A stretch of 64,000 nucleotides of DNA. Origin: Moringa oleifera (Eukaryota > Streptophyta > Magnoliopsida > Brassicales > Moringaceae). The notes beneath the pieces were generated by a model. That model saw only the letters and a program-made list of their open reading frames with translations, did not search any database and was not told the origin of the DNA. Positions 53,479-64,000 of the stretch are shown piece after piece (the stretch's first letter is position 1; each line of letters starts with the position of its first letter). The stretch covers positions 10,392,001-10,456,000 of the forward strand of contig JAJFZO010000094.1 of NCBI GenBank assembly GCA_021397835.1, written 5' to 3'. Made by a program: the position numbers and the translations under genes.

Positions 53479-53978
53479 GAATGGCAACGGATCGGGTTCA
53501 TGCCTACTTATCCAATCAAATTTTAGTAGGATAAGTTTATATAATACTTAATCGAATTTAAATGAGTTTAGATTTAAAATTTAACATCTAAATAGAGTTC
53601 AAATTTTATTTTTTGAGTACCTATTATTCGAGCTTCTTTTCATAGTGATATCGATATGTTAAATTTTTTATTTAAAATTTAATTATATTCAATTTTTAAT
53701 TTTTAGTTTTTAATATTATTATTAAATTTTAATTTTTTATTTAATTAACAAAAAAATTATTTTATTAAATTTTATAAAATATGTTTAAATATTTAAATAT
53801 GATAAATAGATTTAAATAAGTTTGAGCAATATACGGATAATTATAAATAAATTTGAGACGAGTTTAGATATTAAAATTAATTTTTTAAATGAGTTTAAGA
53901 CGGATTTAGTGTGTATGTTTTAATAGAGTTTGAGTTTAAAATTTTTTAAATAGACGGATACTCGATTCATTACCATTC
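53479..53978. mobile_element. probable non-autonomous DNA transposon (MITE-like), 500 bp
   Basis: The left end GAATGGCAACGGATCGGGT and the inverse of the right end GAATGGTAATGAATCGAGT agree at 15 of 19 positions. All four differences are C/T or G/A, as expected from methylated-cytosine decay. The inside is AT-rich with no frame. This type of end is common in small plant hAT-like elements. I could not fix a target-site duplication. Confidence 0.6.
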
Positions 53979-54810
53979 ATATGTTTAAAGCTTTAAAAAA
54001 ATAACTTATAATAAATTAAAAATTACGTAACATTTTAAATTTATCTATTTAAATAAATTTTAATTTTTAAAAATTTAAATAAATTTTTTATTTATTAATT
54101 GAATCAAATTAAATTTTATCAAAAAATTAAAAATCTTTAATTTGAAATTTTTTACAACAAATTTTAATTTAATTTTTTATGAATATTAAAAAATTAAATT
54201 ATTATTATAAAAATAAAATATTTTTAAAAATATTATTCTATCAAAATTTTAATAAATTTATTTAAAAATTAATTTTTGTTAAATATTCAATTTTAAAAAG
54301 TGAACACATTTTTCACAAATATTTTATGTGTAACGGATAAACATCAAGTTTTATGTAATAATTATTGTTTTAATAAATATAAGATGAAATAATACTAATT
54401 TTTATTGTAATAAGATAAAAATTTGTATATTGAATTTGTAAGATTATGAACATAAAAGTTTTACACTTAAATGATGTATCATGCTCATGTGTACTTAAAA
54501 AAATAACATAAATTATTAACATATAAAACATTCCTCAATCTCGCATTTTTCATAAATTATATTAATACATAACAAATAAAATTTTTAGTTTTTATATTTA
54601 ATTAATACATTTTAAAATTGTCTTTACAATTTTTAACTATAAAATAAAAAATGAATATAATTAAAATTTATAATGTGACATATTAAGATAATATAAGATT
54701 TGTATTTATTAAGACTTAATTAAATATGAAAAATAAATTTTATAATTTCTAATCAAAACTATTTTATAATTATAAAGAAATATTTATTTTTGCAAGTGAT
54801 AGAATCATAA

Positions 54811-55116
54811 ATAGATATATCCAACAAAAATATTCTGCCACTTTGCCCAATTGACAAAAGTATATATAAAAGCATATTGCTTTTTGACTACAAAGGCGAT
54901 GAATCTATTCTTGATAACAAATATATAAAGCAAAAGAATTTCTCCTTTAACAAAGATACGGGAAAATGGTGACTTTATTGCAATTTTAAAGCCACAAATG
55001 GAAGAATATTTTTTAGATATATGAAAAATGAGAATATTTTAAAAGTGCCAAAAGGAATATCATTTGATGTAGACCTTATACTTAACATAGATATCATGCT
55101 TTCAAAAATGAGGTAA
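54811..55116 (+). pseudogene. broken coding fossil of unknown origin
   Basis: One frame stays open from 54811 to 55113 (101 codons) apart from a single TGA at 54970-54972, ending in TAA at 55114-55116. Around it the DNA is so AT-rich that open frames are rarely longer than a few tens of codons. The predicted peptide is rich in Lys, Asn, Ile and Phe, with blocks such as DYKGDE before the stop and NGRIFFRY after it. I do not recognise it; a transposable element or an old viral insertion is possible. No splice sites or partner exons were found. Confidence 0.4.
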
Positions 55117-55474
55117 AGGTTTTATAATTTTTTTTTTGTTTTTAATTTATATTATTAAATAATTTTTATATTCAAAAATAATATTATAAATTTTTAATTA
55201 ATTAAAACTAATAAATCAATCTTTAGTATCTCTATTGAAAATTTGTCGACATAGAATATATATTCATTTATATATTGTTATTATATATTATTTATTATTA
55301 TTGAATTATGAATACTTTTTTTTGAATTAGGATGTTATTTTATTGTCTTAGAATTATTAATATTTGTTATTATAATTATTTTTTGAGTTATAGATCTTAT
55401 TAATTTTTTAATTATTTATATAATTTATTATATTTCAAATTTTATAATCAAATCACTTATTGACATAATGTAAT

Positions 55475-55718
55475 AAAATATTTAATAATTTATATTATCT
55501 AATTTTTTTAAAAAAAAATTCAAGTGACATATTAAAGTAGTAGAGCAGAGTTGCTTTTAACAATCAAGTATTACAAACTAGTTTTCAATCAAAATAAAAT
55601 ATTTAATAATTTATATTATTTAATAAAAAATTATTTAAAGTTCAAGTTACATATTAAAATAGTTGACCAAAATTTCTTTTAACAATCAAGTATTACAAAC
55701 TAGTTTTCAAGAAAACAA
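55475..55718. repeat. 122-bp tandem duplication
   Basis: Copies begin at 55475 and 55597 with AAAATATTTAATAATTTATA and both contain AACAATCAAGTATTACAAAC (55559 and 55681). Confidence 0.85.
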
Positions 55719-55987
55719 GCTTATTTTATCATATAAAATATTGATTGATAAATTTAATAATGATTTTATTATTGTTATCATAAATTATTTGTAATTATAA
55801 ATTAAAATATAAATAAAAATTAGTTAAATTATAAAATATTAAAATTTAAAATACAAAATACATAAACAATTTAAAATTCAATATCATCCATTATTCAAAA
55901 ACAATATAACAACAACACATATTCATAACTTAAAAATAATAAATTCATAACTTAAAAATAATAAACAATCTATATTAATAACATATT

Positions 55988-55991
<4 letters not shown>

Positions 55992-56018
<27 letters not shown>
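55992..56018. repeat. (AT)n microsatellite
   Basis: A run of about thirteen AT units. Confidence 0.95.
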
Positions 56019-56020
<2 letters not shown>

Positions 56021-56875
56021 GTTTACACTTTTACTCAACAACCTAATAATCATATTTGTCAATGAAAGGAAAACATATAATCAATGGTTAGCATATCAAA
56101 ATTCATGTCAAAATGATTGTAAATTAATTCCCACATACCCGACATGGGAAAATTGTTTTGTAAGAATTTCGCGACACTCATGTAGTAGCATAACTATATG
56201 TGTAATTCTTATAATAAATCGAGAAAATATATAGATAAGTATAAATACAAAGCAATATTAAAAAATCTAAAAAATAAATTTTTAGTAATACATAATAAAA
56301 AACTAAATAATAATTCATGTCGATAATATAAATTTGCATTAAATTAAAGGATTACAATCATGCATAGCTAATTATTAAATATAATGATAACAAAATACTT
56401 ACAATTTTTTTAATCAAAAAAATTTATCTCATTAATAAAAAAACACAAAAATCAAAAAAGGGTAATTAGAGAGGAAGAGGAGACACTTCAAAATTATTCA
56501 TTGCAGAAATCAATCTAACATTATATATATTCATTAATGACAATATGTCGGTGCATTTATTTTTTTTTCAAAATTTTATTAAACAATATCAAACCACAAT
56601 GTAAAAAAAATAAATAAATTCTTTACACTAATTTAGTCATTCGTTCCTAATATATTAAGAATAACACAAAAAAAAAAAAAAATCTTAGTGAAACTTATGT
56701 ACTTGAAAAAACACAATGCAAAGGAAAATCCATAAACAATATATTTTGAAAATTGGTTTTTAAAATTATCACATTGTTTGATTAAATAAAATAAATTATT
56801 TATATAAAAATAAAATTTAAATCGCATATCAACACGTCAATGTAAACACTTTAAAAAATTTTGAAAATACTTTTA

Positions 56876-56878
<3 letters not shown>

Positions 56879-56906
<28 letters not shown>
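56879..56906. repeat. (AT)n microsatellite
   Basis: A run of about fourteen AT units. Confidence 0.95.
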
Positions 56907-56909
<3 letters not shown>

Positions 56910-57019
56910 ATTGAGCATCACAACATTTTCATAGAAAATAAAATTGATTAAAAATTATTTATCAATTTATTTTATAAATATTTTAAATTTTAATTTTGAA
57001 ATATTTTTAAATATTCATT

Positions 57020-57025
57020 GGGCCA
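57020..57025 (+). promoter_or_regulatory. site II motif upstream of the REXO4-like gene
   Basis: TGGGCC lies about 315 bases before the start codon. Single site II motifs occur often by chance, so support is weak. Confidence 0.3.
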
Positions 57026-57338
57026 TCATTTCTTAAAATAAATTTGAACATTCCATGTAAATTATACTGAATTTTTAATAAAATGAAAACATATAATAAT
57101 TTAATTAAAACTTATTTATTTATTTATTTATGTTAATATATTAAGTTATTAAATATGTTTTAACTCTTTATTTAAAACTTCAAATTTTTATCGTAACTAG
57201 AATATGATAAAATATGGGAAGGGGTGCGGTAGAGCGTAAAACCAATGCCGTTTTATTGTAAAGCCTCACATCTGTTCTGTCGGTTTTGATTTTGAGTTTT
57301 GCTTTTAATTGGGTTTCTTCTTCACCACGCGAAGAAAG

Positions 57339-60079
57339 ATGGGAACTGACCAGAAGAAGAACCCTAAGCAGCCACTGCTTAATCCCAACTGGGTTCTACT
57401 CCAGCAAGTCTCTTTCTCTCTTGCAAACTGTATAATACAATCATTTACGTCCTGTAAAACCTCTCTTATTTTGTTGATTTGAGCTCTTTTTTTTTTTTTT
57501 TGTTCTCTGCAGAAGTTGAAAACCCATGGTTATAAGCCTCATAAACCCTCAAATGATCAAGAATCACAGACCCCAAAGTCCATATTAGGTATAAGTTCAC
57601 TCTTATTCAAAATTTACTTTTTATTCGCAATTCTTTTTCCCCCCCTCTAATAATCCGAAGGAAAGCCAGTTCGAGTTTGCTTTGCTGATGGAGATCGCTC
57701 TTTCATTCCATTCTTTAGTTATGCTTCGGCTTTGTTACTTGTTTTCACGGATGTTGGCTGGCAATCCCTTATTGCAGGGAAGCGCAAAGAGAGAGATACA
57801 GAGCTTGACGGTTCTAAGATTAACCCTCTTAATCCAGTTAATGACGATTTCAGGTGCTTATTTGGTCTTTACTCATTATGCTATACTCCTTTCGGTGTCC
57901 TAGTAAATGAATACTAACCACATTAGAAGTTCTAGTATTATGGTTCGCATTATTTGGGTCTTCAAGTTACAAAGTTTAGGACAAGCTAACCCAGTGGATA
58001 TAGGACTTTTATTTCGAACCTTCTTCTGCTCTATCGTGTGTCTGTGTGTGTTCGGGGGGAAGAGGGGCTTTATCAACACGAATTGTAGGAAAGAAGAGAA
58101 TTGAGTGTTCTGTCATATAACTTATTTACCATTTGGCAGTTTAACTGATGTGGTGGCTATGGATTGTGAAATGGTTGGCGTCAGTTCAGGGAACAAAAGT
58201 GCTCTTGGAAGAGTTACACTGGTATTTCTTTCCTTTTCCTGCATCTATTAATCATGGCTTTCCTGTCACGTCCTGTTACCATGACTATAGTATTTATAAG
58301 ATGGTATACATGTCAATTTTAGGTTAACAAATTTTATGTTGCATGATATCATAAATATTAAGTTGTGGATTTCTCCTCAATTGTTGGCATTCTATCAAGA
58401 TCATGTTAGTCCAGTGTTGTTGGTTGTATGGTTGCAGTACTTGAAATCTGTTTTGATGTGTCATATGATTACCTCCTTTGCAGCTGAATCAACTTATCTG
58501 GAAGCTTGAATCACAACTAGCTGTAGTCGGCTTTAAGAAACCTTTCCTATTAGGACCTGTCAAAAGCCATACCTCTGATAACTCTTTTAGAGTCATCTTC
58601 ATTCAACCATGTCTTTTATGGCCTTCCTTTTATTATGAAGTCAAACAACAGTTAAATCTTACTTTTGCCACTCTCTATGTTATAATTTAAATGTGATATT
58701 AGGCGCAGATCCTATTAGCTTAGGTTTTGGGATAAATGTTTCTTCATGACCGTTAACTACGAAGCAGTAAGTTCTCTGTAGGCTCGTTTAGTTGGTTTCT
58801 TTTAAAATTACCTTTGTCTTCTGTTCGGTGAATTACATAGTCAAATGAAATGGTGCTTTATCTTGCCTCTTTATAAGATTCATCTGTTTGAATGTTGGTC
58901 GATATGATAGATGGTCATACTTAATTCAGAAAAGAAGTTGAATTTAAATCACTGCATATTTAAAGTTACAATTATATTTTTCCATTTGTTAATGCCATTG
59001 ATTACATAAGTATCTCCGTTAATGTCAGGTAAACAGATGGGGAAATGTTTTATATGACGAGTTTGTTCGCCCGGTGGAACGTGTGGTTGACTTTCGTACA
59101 CAAATCAGTGGAATTCGACCCCGAGACTTGAGGAAAGGTTGGCTTCATCATTTTTCTTTTCGTTTTCCTGCCTTCTTCTTTCAGCTCTTTTTCCATCTTA
59201 TTTTTAGAATTATTGGATAATGGAAGTTCATGCTTCAGATGTCAACTATGATTTTGAAGGTAATGTGCTTGAAAGTACATTAACAATTGTACAGCACTTA
59301 ATGCATGCTTCTATGAATGGCAGCAAAGGATTTTTGGATTGTTCAGAAGAAAGTAGCAGAGATTATTAAAGGAAGGATTCTTGTGGGGCATGCCTTGCGC
59401 AATGATCTTAAGGTTTTACAGATCTGATTTCCAGTTTGTTGATAGTGATGGATAAATCTGAGATTTTGATGTGATTTTCTTTTTGTTGATAGGCATTATT
59501 ACTATCTCATCCCAAGAAGGATCTACGGGATACATCAGAATATCAACCCTTTCTAAGGTACTGAGTTCTCTAACTTTCTTAAATTGGGTGTAATAGTTGC
59601 AACATCACCATTTTTGTTCTTACAATTTTATGATATCTATTTGTAACGGGTGATTGGATCAAACAGGGAACGACGCAGAAAGGCTCTTCGACATCTTGCT
59701 GCAGAGTTTCTTGGTGTCGAGATCCAAAATGGGGAGCACTGCTCTGTGAGTTTATTACACAAGTGCTTTTATCCCCATGGTTCTGTTGGGTTGTGTTATT
59801 TTGATGGGAGTTGGTCTCTTCTCACCTAACTGCATTTATCAGGGTTAGCCTTTATCTGAGGTTTTCTTTGAAACTGTTACATGTACCTTTTCTAATTAAT
59901 CTGTGTTGCTTCAGATTGAAGATGCTCGAGCTGCAATGCTGCTTTATGAGAAAAACAGAAAGGAATGGGAGAAGAGCATGAAGGATCTAAGAAGGCTGAA
60001 ACAAAAGCAGAAGAAGTCCAAGCAGAAAAAGAAGCCGAAGGAGGAGAATGCTTCAGAGATCAACCATGATGGATCGTAG
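57339..60079 (+). CDS. REXO4: RNA exonuclease 4 (REXO4-type DEDDh 3'-5' exonuclease)
   Basis: Nine exons join in phase: 57339-57407, 57513-57588, 57778-57853, 58140-58221, 59029-59137, 59324-59412, 59493-59557, 59667-59745 and 59915-60079 (TAG), giving 269 residues. The exonuclease fold is complete: ExoI with D82 and E84 in AMDCEMVG, ExoII with D165 in HALRNDLK, and ExoIII with H213 and D218 (H-x4-D) in EHCSIEDARAAM. This is the DEDDh pattern of REXO4/ISG20 enzymes, which trim RNA 3' ends and act in rRNA maturation. The N terminus is short and basic, and the C terminus is a Lys-rich tail typical of nucleolar proteins. The first donor (CAA|GTCTCT) is unusual, but the join reads straight into the conserved domain. 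Confidence 0.94.
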
Positions 60080-60480
60080 CCCTGACTGCCACTCTAATAG
60101 TTTCACTCCCATATGGCCTGAAAGGAGGAGGAACTGCCACTTCTCAAGGCATCATTCATACAGGGCTGCAGGGTGTATAATTTGGTTAGCTGGTCATTTT
60201 TATTTCGAATAGACCACCTGCAATATTTATTTTGGATTGATTGATTTATTCTTTTCATTTTTCATTTGAGAAATTGGTTTGCCAGTAGAGAATCAGAAAA
60301 ATAGTTGTCTCTTATCATTTTGGTGGCTGATGGACCTGAATGTCCTGGGAGGAGGCTTCAAGCACTTTAAAGGTTTTACTGCGTAGCAAAAGGGTCACAT
60401 TACTTTTCAAAATATTGTATTTATGTAATACTAGGAATTAAAGGAAGGTTCTACTATGTCCCCTTAAAATTAGGTATAAA
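60080..60480 (+). other. probable REXO4-like 3' UTR
   Basis: Mixed-composition sequence follows the stop codon, before the AT-rich spacer begins at about 60.5 kb. Confidence 0.4.
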
Positions 60481-62200
60481 TCTATATAAAAAAAGATTCT
60501 GAATTAACTGTGTTTTTCAGTTTAAGTCTCCTATGTGCTTATTGGAGTTTAATGATTATGAAATAATGTAGTATTTTTACTGTTGTAATATTTTAAAAAT
60601 AATTTAAAGGAATTTGTAGTTTATTTTAAATATTTTTATAACATAAATAAATTTTTGTTTTTTATTTAATTACTAATTTTTTTTATGTTAAAACAATTTT
60701 AAAATTTTTATAAAACATTTAAGTTTAAATATATTGTATTAAAATTTAATTTAAATATTTTTTAAAAAAATTAATAATGCATTTTGCATTCAAATAAATT
60801 TAAAAAATTAAGTTAAAATTGATTATACAATATTTTTAGTTTAAATAATTTTGTTTTAAAAAAATAAATATCATTTAAAATTTTGAGTTTTATTTTTTTC
60901 AATTAAATTTTACTTTTCAAAATATAGTCAAATAAATTTTAATTTATCAATTTTGTTCAAATTAAATTATAATTCAAAATTATTATTAAAAATAATTTAA
61001 AATTATTTAAATAAATTTTACATTTTATTTGGATTTTATCTCTTAAATTTGAAAATTTTTTAACTGACCAACTATTTTTTATATATTTTTTAAATTTTGA
61101 TTGTATATTTTTTTTAAAAAAAATATTTTTAGTACTTAAAAAATTTTAAATTTTTTTATGATAATAATTTAAATATTTTATTACATTCGTAAAAAATTGT
61201 AAGTCAAAATTAGTTGTAAAATATCTCTTATTTAAACATTTTTAATGTTTAAATTTTTGAATATGATTTAATTCGGATAAAATTGAAATGCTAAAGTTTG
61301 TTTGAATTATTTTTTGAAAGTAAAGGTTTGATTGGAGAAAGAGATTAAAACTCAAGATTTTAAATGATATTTAACCTTTAAAAAATGATTATGATGTAAA
61401 TGGAATCAAATAAAAATTTCGGACATATAATTAATTTAATAATTAAAATAAATATAGATATAATTTTTTAATATTATTTAAAAATTAAAAAAATTTATTA
61501 TTAAAATAAAAATAAATATCATTTTAAACTTTAAAATTTATTTTTTGATTAAACTTTTACTTTTAACATGTATTTAAATAAATATAAATATTTTAATTTT
61601 ATTTAAATTAAATTTTAGTAAAAAATTTAAATATTAAAATATATAAATTAAAAATATTTTATAATAAATTTTGATATGTAATTTTTTAAAAATATAAATA
61701 AATATTCAACCTATCATCATGAAAAAATTTAAAATTTTATAAAAATCAAATATATATTTTTAAAAATATATATTATCAAAATTTTTAAAAATTTATAAGA
61801 AATAACTTGTTAATTAAATATTTTTCAAATTTAAAAATTAAAATTAAAATTTAAGTGTAAACTTTATTTGAATAGTTTTTAACTATTTAATGATAAAAAA
61901 TTATTAATTTTTTATAATTATTTTACAAAATTTAATTTAAATAAGATTAATATATCAAGATATGTTTATATATATTTTAAAAATTAAACTATAATTGAAA
62001 AAAGTAAAAATTTAAATAATATTTATTTTTAAAATGATAAAAACTTTTTATCAATTTATTTTTTTTAAAAAGTAAAAACATCCACTTGATCCAACATAAA
62101 ATAATGAGAAAATCTTCCTCACAGTTCCTGGGCTGAATGGCCAAATTGAAGTCTCATGAAACGACATCGTTTTCGCTTCTGTTGTTTGGTTTTCAGCTTT
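60481..62200. other. AT-rich intergenic stretch before ELOF1
   Basis: I see no gene. It is among the most AT-rich parts of the window. A TGGGCT motif at 62129-62134 may belong to the ELOF1 promoter. Confidence 0.6.
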
Positions 62201-62269
62201 CCTTCTAGGCATAGGAACCGTGTAGAATCAGACGATAAGAGCCTCTTTCTCTGCCTGTTTCGCTGTTTG

Positions 62270-62271
<2 letters not shown>

Positions 62272-62330
<59 letters not shown>
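62272..62330 (+). repeat. (CT)n microsatellite in the ELOF1 leader
   Basis: About thirty CT units on the sense strand, shortly before the leader exon donor at 62356. Confidence 0.95.
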
Positions 62331-62332
<2 letters not shown>

Positions 62333-63160
62333 GTTTAACCATTCAGTTCATAGAGGTACGTTCATGATGTTTACATGCTTCTGATTTACGAATTTATCAA
62401 GTTGTTTTAAGATTAATTTTATTCATCGTTCAAGGTTTGTCGTACTTCGGTGTTTAGTTTCATCTGGGTCCATAAGTATATCATAGAGTTCATAGAACTC
62501 TGATTTCATCTTCGATAAGGGTGGCTTGAGTTTGTATGCTGCCTTGATTAACTTAAAATTTTTAGTTTTTGGGTTTTATTGATTATTTAGCTGTGCTAGG
62601 GTTAAGATTTTATGTTGAGTCTTTCTTTTCTTTCCTCCCACGTTTTCTTATTAGCCAAACACAGCCGGAGTTTTACTTTTTTTATTTGTCTAATTAGGTA
62701 GTTACCCCTTCTTTTCTTTTTGTGTTTGGTTTGGGTATTTTGCCTCTTATCATTTCAAAGTGGAAAAAAGGATATGCATAATGGCATCTTCTAGGTTTTC
62801 GTGTTTAATTAACATTCTAATTCTGGGCATATCTCAAAGACTGGTTTGAAGCTGTTCCACTCCATTAGGTTAAGTTACTGTTCTAGTTCTATGGGCAAAC
62901 AATGCTTGTCCATGCCCATCAATTCGATAAAATTGTTTTCCTTGGTGTTCCCTATGACAGATGCCAGTCAAAGCTGATTAAGGGCATTTAATAGGCATGC
63001 TCATTACATTGTACAATTAGGTGGCATCTCACTTTTTTTGCCTGCTTCTGAATAATGTATCTTTGTGCCAACGCAGACTTGAAATACCTATTTTTAATTT
63101 CTATTTTTAGAGCTTCAAGTAACGATTTGAACTTGATGTTTCACAGGCATCGGTTGAGAA

Positions 63161-63814
63161 ATGGGAAAAAGGAAATCTAGAGCAAAGCCTCCTCCTAAGA
63201 AGCGGATGGACAAGCTAGATACTGTTTTCTGCTGTCCTTTCTGCAATCATGGCACTGGTGTTGAATGTCGTATGTGAGTGCTTGGTCAATCTCTTTGTCT
63301 CCTAATTATTTGTTTTTTTTTTTGTGGGAAAGATGTATTGAACTGGGGTTCAAATGCAAGTTAACATCACAATAAGGTGTACTGAAAATTTATTCTATAT
63401 GCAAAACTTATTGCAGAGCTATGGTTTCTATATTCAATAACTTGCAAACGCAACATTTTTACTTTATTCTACTTTACAATAGTGTCTAAATTTGCTGAAT
63501 TACAATATTAAAATGATTTTTTAAAATGTATTTATTAACGGAATATTTCTCATTTAAAACAATCTGAATGAAGAATTGTCCCATCCTTAAATATGCTTTT
63601 ATATTTTGCCTATTAATGTAACGTATAGAGACAATATTGATTGGTGATCTTAGAAAGGATTGATCTATATTCTATTTTTGCATGCCTTTGTACCTGACTT
63701 TTGGCTCTTTACATACTAAACTGGAAAATATTCTGGTTCACAGTGATATGAAAAACTTGATTGGCGAGGCTGTTTGTAGGATTTGCCATGAAAGCTTCAG
63801 CACAACCATCACAG
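63161..63814 (+). CDS. ELOF1: Transcription elongation factor 1 homolog (ELOF1), 5' part
   Basis: Two coding exons are in the window: 63161-63273 and 63744-63814, with a donor (ACAG|GTATGT) leading to exons beyond the edge. A leader exon ends near 62355 and its intron ends at 63146, so the ATG lies 15 bases into the next exon. The visible 61 residues start MGKRKSRAKPPPKKRMDKLD, the family's basic tail. The zinc site follows as C25-x2-C28 and C49-x2-C52. ELOF1 binds elongating RNA polymerase II and helps transcription through chromatin and DNA-damage response. The C-terminal acidic end lies outside the window. The protein is intact as far as visible. Confidence 0.95.
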
Positions 63815-64000
63815 GTATGTGATTGTTTATTGCTTCGGGTGCAGGCTATGAATGATCAAGTTATAATTTACACTGTGCATTGTTGAAAGCTGTTGAAATG
63901 ATCGGGAGAGGATGGTCTGACAGTTTCATCTTTTGTTCTTTTTTAGACCAGATTTTTCTAGTGAAAGTTGTACCTTTCTGTGAATTTATACCTTCTTAGG

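Larger units (their letters stand above)
53150..57250. other. large AT-rich intergenic stretch
   Basis: Between two divergent genes. It contains a probable 500-bp inverted-repeat element, a broken coding fossil, a 122-bp tandem duplication and two AT microsatellites, each listed separately. No intact gene. Confidence 0.55.

Overview
The window is nuclear DNA of a flowering plant. It holds AT-rich intergenic stretches, intron-rich genes with GT-AG borders, and proteins of clear eudicot type. I cannot name the species. I traced ten protein genes by joining exons across splice sites in phase: eight are complete, and the one at each edge is cut by the window.

Layout, left to right: (1) 3' end of a gene for an EAR-motif protein, plus strand; (2) NCL-type Na+/Ca2+ exchanger with EF-hands, minus; (3) group-E bZIP factor of the bZIP34/61 type, minus; (4) homogentisate 1,2-dioxygenase (HGO), minus, with a tRNA-Leu(CAA) gene and a truncated SINE lying in its introns; (5) a 625-residue protein resembling RNA polymerase I factor TAF1A, plus; (6) the Rab GTPase RABA1f, plus; (7) a RING-H2 E3 ligase, minus; (8) a PDAP1-like 28 kDa heat- and acid-stable phosphoprotein, minus; (9) a REXO4-type 3'-5' exonuclease, plus; (10) the 5' part of transcription elongation factor ELOF1, plus.

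Between the genes lie AT-rich stretches, the largest at about 8.2-11.8, 21.7-27.8, 37.6-41.0, 53.2-57.3 and 60.4-62.2 kb. They hold microsatellites, short tandem duplications, one probable 500-bp inverted-repeat element and one broken coding fossil of unknown origin.

These genes are ordinary neighbours, not an operon or pathway. HGO acts in tyrosine breakdown, NCL in cation transport, RABA1f in post-Golgi traffic, and the TAF1A-like protein, REXO4 and ELOF1 in RNA synthesis or processing. Two pairs (NCL with the TAF1A-like gene, and PDAP1 with ELOF1) are, as I recall, next-door neighbours in Arabidopsis, which suggests conserved synteny opened by insertions. I found no CRISPR array, no prokaryotic-type cluster and no convincing new multi-gene system. 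The points most worth checking are an 88-nt near-perfect hairpin in an intron of the TAF1A-like gene, a possibly decaying antisense tRNA gene inside HGO, an in-frame 48-nt optional exon in PDAP1, and the coding fossil near 55 kb.
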